Assembly (NCBI RefSeq): GCF_910578445.1
Contig: NZ_CAJTQC010000015.1
Span: 1 to 64,000 of the forward strand
Origin: an uncultured Duncaniella sp.
Lineage (GTDB): Bacteria > Bacteroidota > Bacteroidia > Bacteroidales > Muribaculaceae
Length of the DNA stretch: 64,000 bases
Direction: 5' to 3'
Shown: positions 7,943-15,518 of the stretch, one piece after another
Numbering within the stretch: position 1 is the first letter of the stretch
Layout: every line of letters starts with the position of its first letter
The notes under the pieces: model-generated
The model's input: only the letters and a program-made list of their open reading frames with translations
What the model was told of the DNA's origin: nothing
Databases searched by the model: none
Program-made: the position numbers and the translations under genes

Positions 7943-9376
7943 ATGGAAGATAAAGACCGCCGTTGCCCCCGGGGAAAGCTTCATTGCTTCAACTGGCTGG
8001 AGGATATTCCCGGAGGCATGACTGACTTCGATATTGTCGAAGTGCAGTTCAAGAACACCCGCAAGGGTTTCTATCGTAATTCGACCAATCTCGACCTTGC
8101 CCCGGGCGATGTGGTGGCTGTCGAGGCTTCTCCCGGCCACGATATCGGGACGGTGACACTCACCGGCAAACTTGTCGCCCTCCAGATGCGCAGGGTCAAT
8201 GTGAAGCCCGATGCCGAGATTCGCCGTGTATTCCGTAAGGCCAAGCCTGCGGATCTTGATAAATATGAGGAGGCCAAGGCTCGCGAGAACGACACGATGA
8301 TCCGTGCACGCAAAATAGCCGAATCGCTCCATCTCAACATGAAAATTGGCGATGTGGAGTATCAGGGCGACGGCAACAAGGCTATATTCTACTATATAGC
8401 CGATGAGCGCGTGGATTTCCGTCAGCTCATCAAGGTTCTCGCCGATACATTCAAGGTGAGGATCGAGATGAAGCAGATCGGTGCGCGTCAGGAAGCCGGA
8501 CGCATCGGTGGCATCGGATCTTGTGGCCGTCCGCTCTGTTGTGCGAGCTGGATGACCAACTTTGTTTCGGTCGGCACAAGCGCCGCCCGTTATCAGGACA
8601 TCTCGCTTAATCCCCAGAAACTTGCCGGGCAATGTGCCAAGCTTAAATGCTGCCTCAATTTCGAAGTGGACACTTATGTGGAAAGCGCCAAGCAGATGCC
8701 CGGACGTGAAATACGTCTTGAAACGCTTGACAATACCTATTATCATTTCAAGACTGATATTTTCAAGAAAGAGATAACCTATTCCACCGACAAGCAGCTT
8801 GCTGCCAATCTCGTGACCATTGATGCTGCGCGTGCGTTTGAGGTAATCGATATGAACCGTCGCGGAGAGAAACCGGAAACTCTCATGCGTGAAGGCGACG
8901 AGAAGCCCGGAGCAAAGGGGCGTCCGATTGATCTCGCATCGCAAGACGACCTGACCCGTTTCGACAAAGCTAAGAAGAAAAAGCGTAAAAAGAAGTCATC
9001 GTCATCGGCTTCTGCGCCTGAAGCCTCTCAGCAGCCCAATCAGCCTAAGGGCGACAGACCCAAGGAGCAGCGGCAGCCAAAAGAGGCTCAGCCTTCAAAA
9101 TCGGAATCTGCCAAAAATTCGTCCGCTCAAGCCGGACAGGATGCCGGTGGCGAACGTAAGCCTCGTCCGAAAAACAAGCCGAAAAAGCCGCAACAGCCGC
9201 AACAGCCATCCGACGATCGCAAACGCGATGCTTCAAGCTCCGCCAACGGACAGCCACAGCGCCAACCCAAGGAACAGCCATCGCAGCAGCCGAAACCTCA
9301 GCAGCCATCTGACTCCGGCCAGCGGTCCGGCCGCATTCCAAAGGCTTTCCGTGAGAATAATGACACTAAGGAATAA
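7943..9376 (+). CDS. ricT: RicT/PSP1-domain protein (YaaT family) with long low-complexity tail
   Basis: 477 residues. Residues about 1-300 form the PSP1/RicT core, with FKNTRKGFYRN near the N-terminus and the two cysteine motifs CGRPLCCASW and CAKLKCCL. In the Ric complex these cysteines help hold iron-sulfur clusters. The last 140 or so residues are a low-complexity tail rich in K, Q, P and S (for example KKKKRKKKSSSS and repeated QPKE-like units) that is not part of the core family and is probably disordered. In Bacillus, RicT with RicA and RicF acts on RNase Y and RNA maturation; here the gene directly follows rny. The stop overlaps the next start (TAATG at 9374-9378), so gldH is translationally coupled. 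Confidence 0.9.
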   Translation: MEDKDRRCPRGKLHCFNWLEDIPGGMTDFDIVEVQFKNTRKGFYRNSTNLDLAPGDVVAVEASPGHDIGTVTLTGKLVALQMRRVNVKPDAEIRRVFRKAKPADLDKYEEAKARENDTMIRARKIAESLHLNMKIGDVEYQGDGNKAIFYYIADERVDFRQLIKVLADTFKVRIEMKQIGARQEAGRIGGIGSCGRPLCCASWMTNFVSVGTSAARYQDISLNPQKLAGQCAKLKCCLNFEVDTYVESAKQMPGREIRLETLDNTYYHFKTDIFKKEITYSTDKQLAANLVTIDAARAFEVIDMNRRGEKPETLMREGDEKPGAKGRPIDLASQDDLTRFDKAKKKKRKKKSSSSASAPEASQQPNQPKGDRPKEQRQPKEAQPSKSESAKNSSAQAGQDAGGERKPRPKNKPKKPQQPQQPSDDRKRDASSSANGQPQRQPKEQPSQQPKPQQPSDSGQRSGRIPKAFRENNDTKE

Positions 9377-9849
9377 TGCGCTCGCTTCTATTTTGCATAG
9401 CTTCGTTTGTCATTCTCTTCCTTGCAGGCTGTGAGGGAGGACAGCGTGACTACAGCCGTTGGGCAAACATCTCTCCTGAAGGCTGGGTCTATGCCGATAC
9501 AGTCTCCCTTTTGCCGGCCGATACCTCCCTTCTTGACAATGACTCGCTTGTCAACGCCGCGCTTAAAGTGGCTCTGCGCCACAGCAATGCCTACCGCTAT
9601 TCCAATATATGGCTTGAGCTTACATACCATACAGCCAATAACCGTCTTGTGCGTGACACGCTCGACATACGGCTTGCCGATGTCTATGGCCGATGGCTGG
9701 GAAGCGGATTTGGAGCCTCCTATCAGCGGGAGGTGACGGTCAGTCCGCAGACGGTGATTGATCTTACCCGTCATGTTGATGTGCGGCATATTATGCGTGT
9801 CGACACTCTTCAGGGCATAGAGCAGCTTGGTATTGAAATCGTAAGATAG
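9376..9849 (+). CDS. gldH: GldH family lipoprotein
   Basis: 157 residues with a lipoprotein signal peptide; the lipobox LAGC puts the modified cysteine at residue 19. The mature part matches GldH-type proteins: an early YSRWANISPEGW segment, the region YSNIWLELTYH, then RLADVYGRWLGSGFG. GldH was named for gliding motility in Flavobacterium, but homologues are widespread in non-gliding Bacteroidales, usually just after the ricT-like gene as here. Its exact envelope role in these organisms is not established. It overlaps ricT by one base, and the run ends at the strong hairpin at 9878-9902. Confidence 0.85.
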   Translation: MRSLLFCIASFVILFLAGCEGGQRDYSRWANISPEGWVYADTVSLLPADTSLLDNDSLVNAALKVALRHSNAYRYSNIWLELTYHTANNRLVRDTLDIRLADVYGRWLGSGFGASYQREVTVSPQTVIDLTRHVDVRHIMRVDTLQGIEQLGIEIVR

Positions 9850-9877
9850 AAATCTTAAGGCTATATTTTGCATTATC

Positions 9878-9910
9878 GCACCTTTCCGCGTCGGAAAGGT
9901 GCGTATTTTT
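9878..9910 (+). terminator. Terminator after gldH
   Basis: A perfect 11-bp GC-rich stem (9878-9888 with 9892-9902, loop CGT) is followed by GTATTTTT. It ends the coiled-coil/zapA-rny-ricT-gldH run. The T tract overlaps the -7 element of the next gene. Confidence 0.88.
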
Positions 9911-9911
9911 G
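9904..9911 (+). promoter_or_regulatory. -7 element of the amidase gene
   Basis: TATTTTTG fits TAnnTTTG exactly and doubles as the T tract of the preceding terminator. The predicted start of transcription is about 28 bases before the ATG at 9943. There is no clear -33 TTG, as that position falls in the hairpin. Confidence 0.5.
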
Positions 9912-9942
9912 TGCAATAATCTGATACTACGAAAAGAAGACT

Positions 9943-10347
9943 ATGAGAAAAATCACAAAAATCATCGTTCATTGCACCGCGACCCATGCCGGCAGGGAAG
10001 TTTCTGTCGCTGAAATCACCCTGTGGCATAAAGCCCGTGGATTCCGCACCATAGGCTATCACTATGTAGTCAGTCTTGACGGCCGGATTCTTGTCGGGAG
10101 AGATGAGTCTGAGGCCGGAGCGCATTGCTACGGTCAGAACTCCTGTAGCATCGGGGTCGTTTATGTCGGTGGGCTCTCTGCGGCCGACGGGTCTCCGGCC
10201 GACACACGTACGCAGGCGCAGAAGGCTGCTCTTAAACGCCTCATAGCCACTCTTAAATCACGCTTCCCCGGTGCTACAGTCCATTCCCACTATGAATTTG
10301 CACCCAAGGCATGTCCATGTTTTGACGCTGCGGCAGAATATGGATGA
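9943..10347 (+). CDS. N-acetylmuramoyl-L-alanine amidase, T7-lysozyme-like (Amidase_2)
   Basis: 134 residues forming a single amidase_2 domain without signal peptide. It starts KIIVHCTAT (zinc ligand H near residue 10) and continues with GYHYVVSLDGRI (second conserved His). It ends with VHSHYEFAPKACPCFDA, where the histidine and KACP.FD match the third ligand and the lysine-cysteine motif of phage T7 lysozyme-type amidases. These enzymes cut the bond between MurNAc and L-Ala. With no secretion signal it may be a domesticated phage-type enzyme, or be released with help of another system. No other phage genes lie nearby. It has its own promoter and stands alone between gldH and the fimbrillin genes. 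Confidence 0.9.
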   Translation: MRKITKIIVHCTATHAGREVSVAEITLWHKARGFRTIGYHYVVSLDGRILVGRDESEAGAHCYGQNSCSIGVVYVGGLSAADGSPADTRTQAQKAALKRLIATLKSRFPGATVHSHYEFAPKACPCFDAAAEYG

Positions 10348-10420
10348 GTATAATCCTCATAGCGGTCGGAAACTTAATTGCAGATGACATTGTTTATTAA
10401 ATGTAAATAACTGTTGCATT

Positions 10421-11446
10421 TTGAAACCGCGTTTCCGCCATATTATTTATCGGGCTCTTGCTTATGCTTCTAACTGTTTGATTCCTCGACTGTCAGTCCT
10501 GGGGAGCATTGTCATGGCTGCAATAGTCGTCTCATTGATATTGCAGTCCTGCCGTCATTCTGCTATAATTTGTCCTGAGGGGGGAAGCCGGGTGTTGAAT
10601 GTGAAATTTATGTGGGACGAGGCCGAGGATGCTATGCCTGATGGAATGACACTCTATTTTTTTCCTGTGAATTCCGACGGGCGTATATGGCGGTTTGACA
10701 TTGCCGGGCGCGACGGAGGCAAGGTGGAGTTGCCTTATGGTTCTTATCGCCTTCTTGCCTTCAATAATGACTTGCCGAGGATTGACTATTCGGATACAGA
10801 CTCCTATGAAGGTTTCACGGCCAATGCTCGCTTTGCCGGAAAAACTTTGGTATATGCTCCGGGGCTGCTCTATGTCGCGACGGTCGATTTCGTCGATGTG
10901 ACAGTCTGCGGAGTTGAATATCTCGATTATGAGGGCTGTGATAAGAATTGTCCGCAAGGACTCATAAGATGCTACCCCAGACTTGAATCGACAATCTACA
11001 ATGTTATTGTTCGCGATATTGACGGCATGTCGCTTGTCCGTTCGGCCTCGGCTACTATTGACGGTATTGCGTCGGCGATGAAGCTTGTCAGCAATGAATC
11101 TACAGGCCATACTGTCGGCGAATCTTTGCAGCTATCCACTCTCGGGCAGCAGCCTGAGATGAGCGGTGTCACGACAGGCTTCGGTTCGATTAAAGGAGAG
11201 TTTGAATATTGGCTGACCGTAACCGTCACCCGCACCGACGGGAAGACTTTTGCCAAGCGTTTTGATGTTTCCTCTCAGGTGCTGAACAGTTCCAATCCTC
11301 GGAATGTTACTATTGTAGTAGACGGACTGGAGATACCCGACGATGATCTGCCACCTTCATCTGACGACGATGTCGGTATTGATGTCGGTGTCGATGGATG
11401 GCACGAAATAATTATTGACATTAACACTGATTCCGTCATTGCCTGA
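10421..11446 (+). CDS. DUF5119-type lipoprotein encoded with a fimbrillin
   Basis: 341 residues if a TTG at 10421 is used. That start gives a basic N-terminus, a hydrophobic segment and the lipobox LILQSC (Cys 44). An ATG at 10514 gives a very short signal lacking basic residues (Cys 13), so the start is uncertain. The mature part contains VKFMWDEAEDAMPDGMTLYF and PYGSYRLLAFNND, typical of DUF5119 proteins that accompany fimbrillins in Bacteroidales. It ends with an acidic C-terminus. Such proteins are thought to be surface lipoproteins linked to fimbria-like structures. The neighbour 45 bases downstream is a fimbrillin, so the two probably form one transcript. Confidence 0.75.
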   Translation: MKPRFRHIIYRALAYASNCLIPRLSVLGSIVMAAIVVSLILQSCRHSAIICPEGGSRVLNVKFMWDEAEDAMPDGMTLYFFPVNSDGRIWRFDIAGRDGGKVELPYGSYRLLAFNNDLPRIDYSDTDSYEGFTANARFAGKTLVYAPGLLYVATVDFVDVTVCGVEYLDYEGCDKNCPQGLIRCYPRLESTIYNVIVRDIDGMSLVRSASATIDGIASAMKLVSNESTGHTVGESLQLSTLGQQPEMSGVTTGFGSIKGEFEYWLTVTVTRTDGKTFAKRFDVSSQVLNSSNPRNVTIVVDGLEIPDDDLPPSSDDDVGIDVGVDGWHEIIIDINTDSVIA

Positions 11447-11491
11447 GGGTAGCTCTCGGTTTTGTTATATCGGATTTAAATTTTTACTTAT

Positions 11492-12610
11492 ATGAAGAAT
11501 AAACATTTCTATCTCATGGCTGCTATGGGCATCTCCGTATTAGGTTTTTGCTCTTGCTCTGATAATGATGCGCCAGGCATTGACTCCTCCGTCTCAGCAT
11601 CAAATGCCATCCGTTTTGCCGCTAACACGGAGCTTGCGTCCCGTGCCGGTGATATTACGACCAACACCCTGAAGGACTTCTACGTATATGCCTATACCAG
11701 GACAGATGGTGTGCCCGAGCTTTTTATGGACAATGTGACCGTTTCCAAAAGCGATAATAACACATGGACCTATTCGCCCATAAAGTATTGGCCTGCAGAT
11801 CAGACTGTGGATTTCTACGCTTTTGCTCCTGCGTGGGTAGGGGAATCAGGCCCTCTAAAACCGGTCCCGTATTATAATTACCCGGGAGATGAAGATATTG
11901 TCTATGCTGTTAGCCCTGATCTTACAGGTAATACAGATGCACCCAATGCTCAAGTGGTATTTAATTTCCGACATGCATTATCAAAGGTGACGGTTAAAAT
12001 GAGTTCTACGAATGAAAACTTGAAGGTTAAAGTAACAAACGTCGTACTGACTAATATAATGAGTCGTGGTAATTTTAATTTCCCAAAGGTCTCTACTTCG
12101 CAGACAATTCCATCGGAAACGACTACCCCCGGAGCTGTATCGGAAAATAGTATTGGGAAATGGACAGACCAGAATACGCGTACGGGCTATATTTTGCACA
12201 TGTCTCAGGATCAAGGTGAGATTATTGAGTTGACCAGTACCCCGATTGACATTACTTTGCATGGCGATGGAATTGGCTCGCAATACATGATGCCTCAGCC
12301 TCTTGTATGGAGATCAAACGGAAGTGGAAATGATACATATATTACAGTCATGGGGTCAATCTATGATGCAAAGACCGGTGACAAGCTTTGGCCTAATGAA
12401 AATACTCCTCCTGAAAATATTTCTGAGGGTAGTACAAACCGTGATGGCCTGATGAAATTCCCGCTCTCGACAAGCAAGCTGACAAACTGGATTCCGGGTT
12501 GCCACTACATATACAATATGGTCATAAATGCCAACGAAGAAATGGGAGCCATTGAATTCGGGTCTCCTACAGTTGACTCTTTCGTTGAGATTGAAAGCAA
12601 TTATCAATGA
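11492..12610 (+). CDS. Fimbrillin family lipoprotein (Mfa-like)
   Basis: 372 residues. The signal peptide ends in GFCSC (probable lipidated Cys 22). The mature start has NAIRFAANTELASRAGD and then a FYVYAYTRTDG strand followed by the WPADQTVDFYAFAP segment, the usual N-terminal half of fimbrillin-like (PF13149-type) proteins. Type V pilins of Porphyromonas are made as lipoproteins and assembled by strand exchange after protease removal of the N-terminal strand. The arginine in SRAGD would be a plausible cleavage site, but this is inference. No usher, anchor or protease gene is nearby, so this is a two-gene orphan fimbrial unit. Confidence 0.85.
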   Translation: MKNKHFYLMAAMGISVLGFCSCSDNDAPGIDSSVSASNAIRFAANTELASRAGDITTNTLKDFYVYAYTRTDGVPELFMDNVTVSKSDNNTWTYSPIKYWPADQTVDFYAFAPAWVGESGPLKPVPYYNYPGDEDIVYAVSPDLTGNTDAPNAQVVFNFRHALSKVTVKMSSTNENLKVKVTNVVLTNIMSRGNFNFPKVSTSQTIPSETTTPGAVSENSIGKWTDQNTRTGYILHMSQDQGEIIELTSTPIDITLHGDGIGSQYMMPQPLVWRSNGSGNDTYITVMGSIYDAKTGDKLWPNENTPPENISEGSTNRDGLMKFPLSTSKLTNWIPGCHYIYNMVINANEEMGAIEFGSPTVDSFVEIESNYQ

Positions 12611-12630
12611 TGTAATCTTCTAAATGATAT

Positions 12631-12669
12631 AAAAATAACGGACTGTCATCGCGACAGCCCGTTATTTTT
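12631..12669. terminator. Terminator between the convergent fimbrillin and inositol-phosphate synthase genes
   Basis: AAAAATAACGG (12631-12641) pairs with CCGTTATTTTT (12659-12669), continued by CTGTC/GACAG after a one-base mismatch. The A and T tracts on both flanks make it usable from either strand, fitting its place between convergent genes. Confidence 0.85.
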
Positions 12670-12716
12670 TCATTACGGTTTAGCTTTTTTATTGCCAAAT
12701 ATGGATGAATAGATGT

Positions 12717-14060
12717 TTAGTCGATTTCTTCGTCAGCCTCATAGCCACCCATTTCGCGGATAGCGTTTTTCAGCATAGTATACTGCTGGAAGAGGTGGTT
12801 GACAGGCACTTCACCCTTGGTGTAGTCGTGCATCGGGCTCTTGAGGAAGAAGCTGAGGAAGCGCTGGATTCCGTGACGGCCGGCGCGTGCTGCGAGGTCG
12901 CTCAGAAGCACGAGGTCAAGACAGAGGGGAGCTGCAAGGATTGAGTCGCGGCAGAGGAAGTTGATCTTGATCTGCATGGGATAGCTCATCCATCCGAAGA
13001 TATCGATGTTGTCCCAGCCTTCCTTGCTGTCGTTGCGCGGGGGATAGTAGTTGATACGTACCTTGTGGTAGTAGCCTTGGTGGCCGCCTTCCTCAGCACC
13101 GCCGCAGTTTGCGTTGTAGAGGTCGGGCTGGTCTTCGGGTACGAGGATTGATTCGAGGGTTGAAAGCTTTGAAACTTCCTTGGTGCGGAAGTTGGCGGGT
13201 TCGTCAAGCACGAGACCGTCGCGGTTGCCGAGGATGTTGGTTGAGAACCATCCGTTGAGGCCGAGGCAGCGAGTGCCGATGATGGGAGCGAAACCTGACT
13301 TCACGAGAGTCTGGCCGGTCTTGAAGTCCTTGCCGGCGATAGGCATGCCGGTCTGCTCGCTGAGTTCCCACATTGCGGGGATGTCAACAGTGGTGTTGGG
13401 TGCGCCCATGATGAAGGGTGCGCCTTCCTTGAGGGCTGCGTATGCGTAGCACATCGAAGGTGCGATGTGTTCCTTGTCGTCAGCCTTCATTGCAGCTTCG
13501 AGAGCTTCGAGTGTGCCGTGGGTTTTTTCGTCAACCGGAACATAGACTTCGGTTGAAGCGGCCCAGAGGACAACCACGCGGTCAACTCCGTTTTCTTTCT
13601 TGAAGTTACGGATGTCTTCGCGGAGCTGTTCGGCCATTTCCCAGCGGGTCTTGTCGCCCATCACGTTGTCACCGTCGAGACGCTTTGCATAGTTCTTGTC
13701 GAAAGCGGCCTTCATGGGGACGATCTTTTCGAGTTCGTCCTTCACGGGTTCGATGTCCTTTTCCTGAAGCACTTTAGCATAGATAGCGCTCTGGTAGGCG
13801 TTGGCGGGATAAACGTCCCATGCGCCGAACACGATGTCGTTGAGATCGGCCATAGGAACGATGTCCTTATAGTGGAGATATTTTTTGTCTGCTCCCTTGC
13901 CGACACGGATCTTGTCGTATTGGGTCATTGAGCCGACAGGTTTTGCGAGACCTTTGCGGGCCATGAGGACGCCGGTCATGAAGGTGGAGGTAACTGCTCC
14001 AAGTCCTACTACGAGTACGCCAAGCTTACCGTTGGCGGGTTTTACAGTAGATTTAGTCAT
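12717..14060 (-). CDS. ino1: myo-Inositol-1-phosphate synthase (inositol-3-phosphate synthase)
   Basis: 447 residues. The Rossmann NAD-binding motif is close to the N-terminus (VVGLGAVTSTFMTG), and the family segments PSMCYAYAALKEG, NTTVDIPAMWELSEQ and AGKDFKTGQTLVKS are present. These cover the NAD-binding and catalytic region including its lysines. The enzyme converts glucose 6-phosphate to myo-inositol 1-phosphate. In Bacteroides this is the entry to inositol phospholipids and inositol sphingolipids. The usual downstream lipid genes (phosphatidylinositol-phosphate synthase, phosphatase) are not next to it; the next gene upstream is korB across a 439-base gap. It has a promoter at 14176-14183 and a long leader. 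Confidence 0.93.
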   Translation of the reverse strand: MTKSTVKPANGKLGVLVVGLGAVTSTFMTGVLMARKGLAKPVGSMTQYDKIRVGKGADKKYLHYKDIVPMADLNDIVFGAWDVYPANAYQSAIYAKVLQEKDIEPVKDELEKIVPMKAAFDKNYAKRLDGDNVMGDKTRWEMAEQLREDIRNFKKENGVDRVVVLWAASTEVYVPVDEKTHGTLEALEAAMKADDKEHIAPSMCYAYAALKEGAPFIMGAPNTTVDIPAMWELSEQTGMPIAGKDFKTGQTLVKSGFAPIIGTRCLGLNGWFSTNILGNRDGLVLDEPANFRTKEVSKLSTLESILVPEDQPDLYNANCGGAEEGGHQGYYHKVRINYYPPRNDSKEGWDNIDIFGWMSYPMQIKINFLCRDSILAAPLCLDLVLLSDLAARAGRHGIQRFLSFFLKSPMHDYTKGEVPVNHLFQQYTMLKNAIREMGGYEADEEID

Positions 14061-14418
14061 GATGGTTGTTTACTTACTAATTGATAGTAAATTATTAAGG
14101 TTATATTTAATTATTTCTGACTTAGGATGCCCGCACTGTGGTTTGTGATGAAAGTGTGCGTCGCATTTCAGCCCCCAAAAGTACTGCTATTTTTTCGAAT
14201 GTGAAATAATTTTTATTTAAAAATTCCACATGATTTGTGAAAAATCATTTAATAAAGCGCTATATAGCAAATAAAGACTAAATTCAACCCTAAATCGCCC
14301 TGTAATATATAATAGATGTTAACGTGGCAACTCCGTCCCCTATTACCATTCGACTTGTCGATAGAATTTGACAATGAGCCTCTTGCACCTTTTCAGGTAA
14401 AATATCCGTATAAATACC
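14061..14418. other. Intergenic region upstream of the inositol-phosphate synthase gene
   Basis: No convincing gene is seen. It holds the -7 element at 14176-14183 and two palindromes upstream of it: ATGATTT/AAATCAT (14230-14248) and the perfect 10-mer GCTATATAGC (14259-14268). These palindromes could be operator sites. The rest is AT-rich without structure that I can identify. Confidence 0.5.
14176..14183 (-). promoter_or_regulatory. -7 element of the inositol-phosphate synthase gene
   Basis: On the minus strand TACTTTTG fits TAnnTTTG exactly, giving a leader of about 110 bases to the ATG at 14060. No clear -33 TTG is present. Confidence 0.55.
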
Positions 14419-14462
14419 ACACACTCCCCGGTAGCTTTAAAGTATGCTACCGGGGAGTGTGT
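14419..14462. terminator. 17-bp perfect stem-loop after korB
   Basis: ACACACTCCCCGGTAGC (14419-14435) is the exact reverse complement of 14446-14462, with a ten-base loop. It lies 37 bases beyond the korB stop on the minus strand. There is no strong T tract, so it may act as a terminator or as a 3'-end stabiliser. Confidence 0.65.
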
Positions 14463-14499
14463 TTATAGTGGGATTGTTAACGGGCGGAATATGGGCGGA

Positions 14500-15513
14500 T
14501 TATTCCACTGTCCAAGTTTCGCCGGCGAGGACCATGTCGCGGAGCGAGCTGAAGTTCTTGCGGGCACGGACTTCGGCCACCTGTTCCTCTACAGCCTGAT
14601 CGTAGGCGGGAGAGTCAACGTCGCGGATTACGCCGAGTGCAAGCGGGAGGTCATGACCGTCCATCATGGCAAGCTGCTGGTGGAGGAAGTTTGACTGAGT
14701 GTGGGCGTCGTGCACGAGCACATCGTCCATTGTGTAGCCCTCTTCACCGACCTTGACTGCTTTCAGGAGGAAACCGTCGCGGACGAGACCCATTTCCTTA
14801 TCCTTGCCGAAGAGCATCTTCTCGCCGTGGACGAGATGGATTGTGCGCTCTGCACGGTGCTCCTTGTCAGTGATGAAGTTGTGGATGCCGTGATTGAAAA
14901 TCACACAGTTCTGGAGGATTTCGACAACCGACGCACCCTTGTGGCGGGCAGCGGCTACGAGCACTTCCTGCGAAATCTGAAGCTCCACGTCGATGCTGCG
15001 TGCAAAGAAGTTGCCGCGTGCGCCGAATACGAGTTCGGCCGGGATGAACGGATCTTCAGTTGTGCCATAGGGCGAAGACTTCGACACAAAACCACGGTCG
15101 CTGGTCGGGGAATACTGACCCTTGGTGAGACCATAGATCTTGTTGTTGAAGAGAAGCATGTTGATGTCGATGTTGCGGCGCACTGCATGGATGAAGTGGT
15201 TACCGCCGATTGCGAGACCGTCGCCGTCGCCTGAAATCTGCCATACGGTCATGTCGGGGCGCGCTACCTTGAAGCCTGTGGCGATGGCTGCCGCACGTCC
15301 GTGGATGGTGTGGAAGCCATAGGTGTTCATGTAGTAGGGGAGACGTGAGCTACAGCCGATACCTGAGATGACGGCTGTCATGTGGGGAGGCACGCCCACT
15401 GTGGCCATGGCCTTGTGGAGTGAGTTGAGGATGGCGTGGTCGCCGCAGCCGGGACACCAGCGCACTGACTGGCTGCTCTTATAGTTGGCGGGGGTATACT
15501 GTGTCTGTTCCAT
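14500..15513 (-). CDS. korB: 2-oxoacid:ferredoxin oxidoreductase, beta subunit (KorB-like)
   Basis: 337 residues. The thiamine-diphosphate-binding beta subunit is recognised by RWCPGCGDHAIL near the N-terminus and by the ThDP motif GDGDGLAIGGNHFIHAVRRN. A conserved NNKIYGLTKGQYSPTS segment follows. With the alpha-gamma subunit encoded five bases upstream it oxidatively decarboxylates a 2-oxoacid, most likely 2-oxoglutarate, with CoA and ferredoxin in the cytoplasm. This links the TCA branch to reduced ferredoxin in anaerobes. Substrate choice between 2-oxoglutarate and other 2-oxoacids cannot be proved from sequence alone. Confidence 0.92.
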   Translation of the reverse strand: MEQTQYTPANYKSSQSVRWCPGCGDHAILNSLHKAMATVGVPPHMTAVISGIGCSSRLPYYMNTYGFHTIHGRAAAIATGFKVARPDMTVWQISGDGDGLAIGGNHFIHAVRRNIDINMLLFNNKIYGLTKGQYSPTSDRGFVSKSSPYGTTEDPFIPAELVFGARGNFFARSIDVELQISQEVLVAAARHKGASVVEILQNCVIFNHGIHNFITDKEHRAERTIHLVHGEKMLFGKDKEMGLVRDGFLLKAVKVGEEGYTMDDVLVHDAHTQSNFLHQQLAMMDGHDLPLALGVIRDVDSPAYDQAVEEQVAEVRARKNFSSLRDMVLAGETWTVE

Positions 15514-15518
15514 GATTA

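Noticed and set aside
7850..8944. 364-codon minus-strand open frame opposite ricT
   Set aside because: It is a shadow of ricT, which has clear cysteine motifs; the opposite frame has no recognisable domain.
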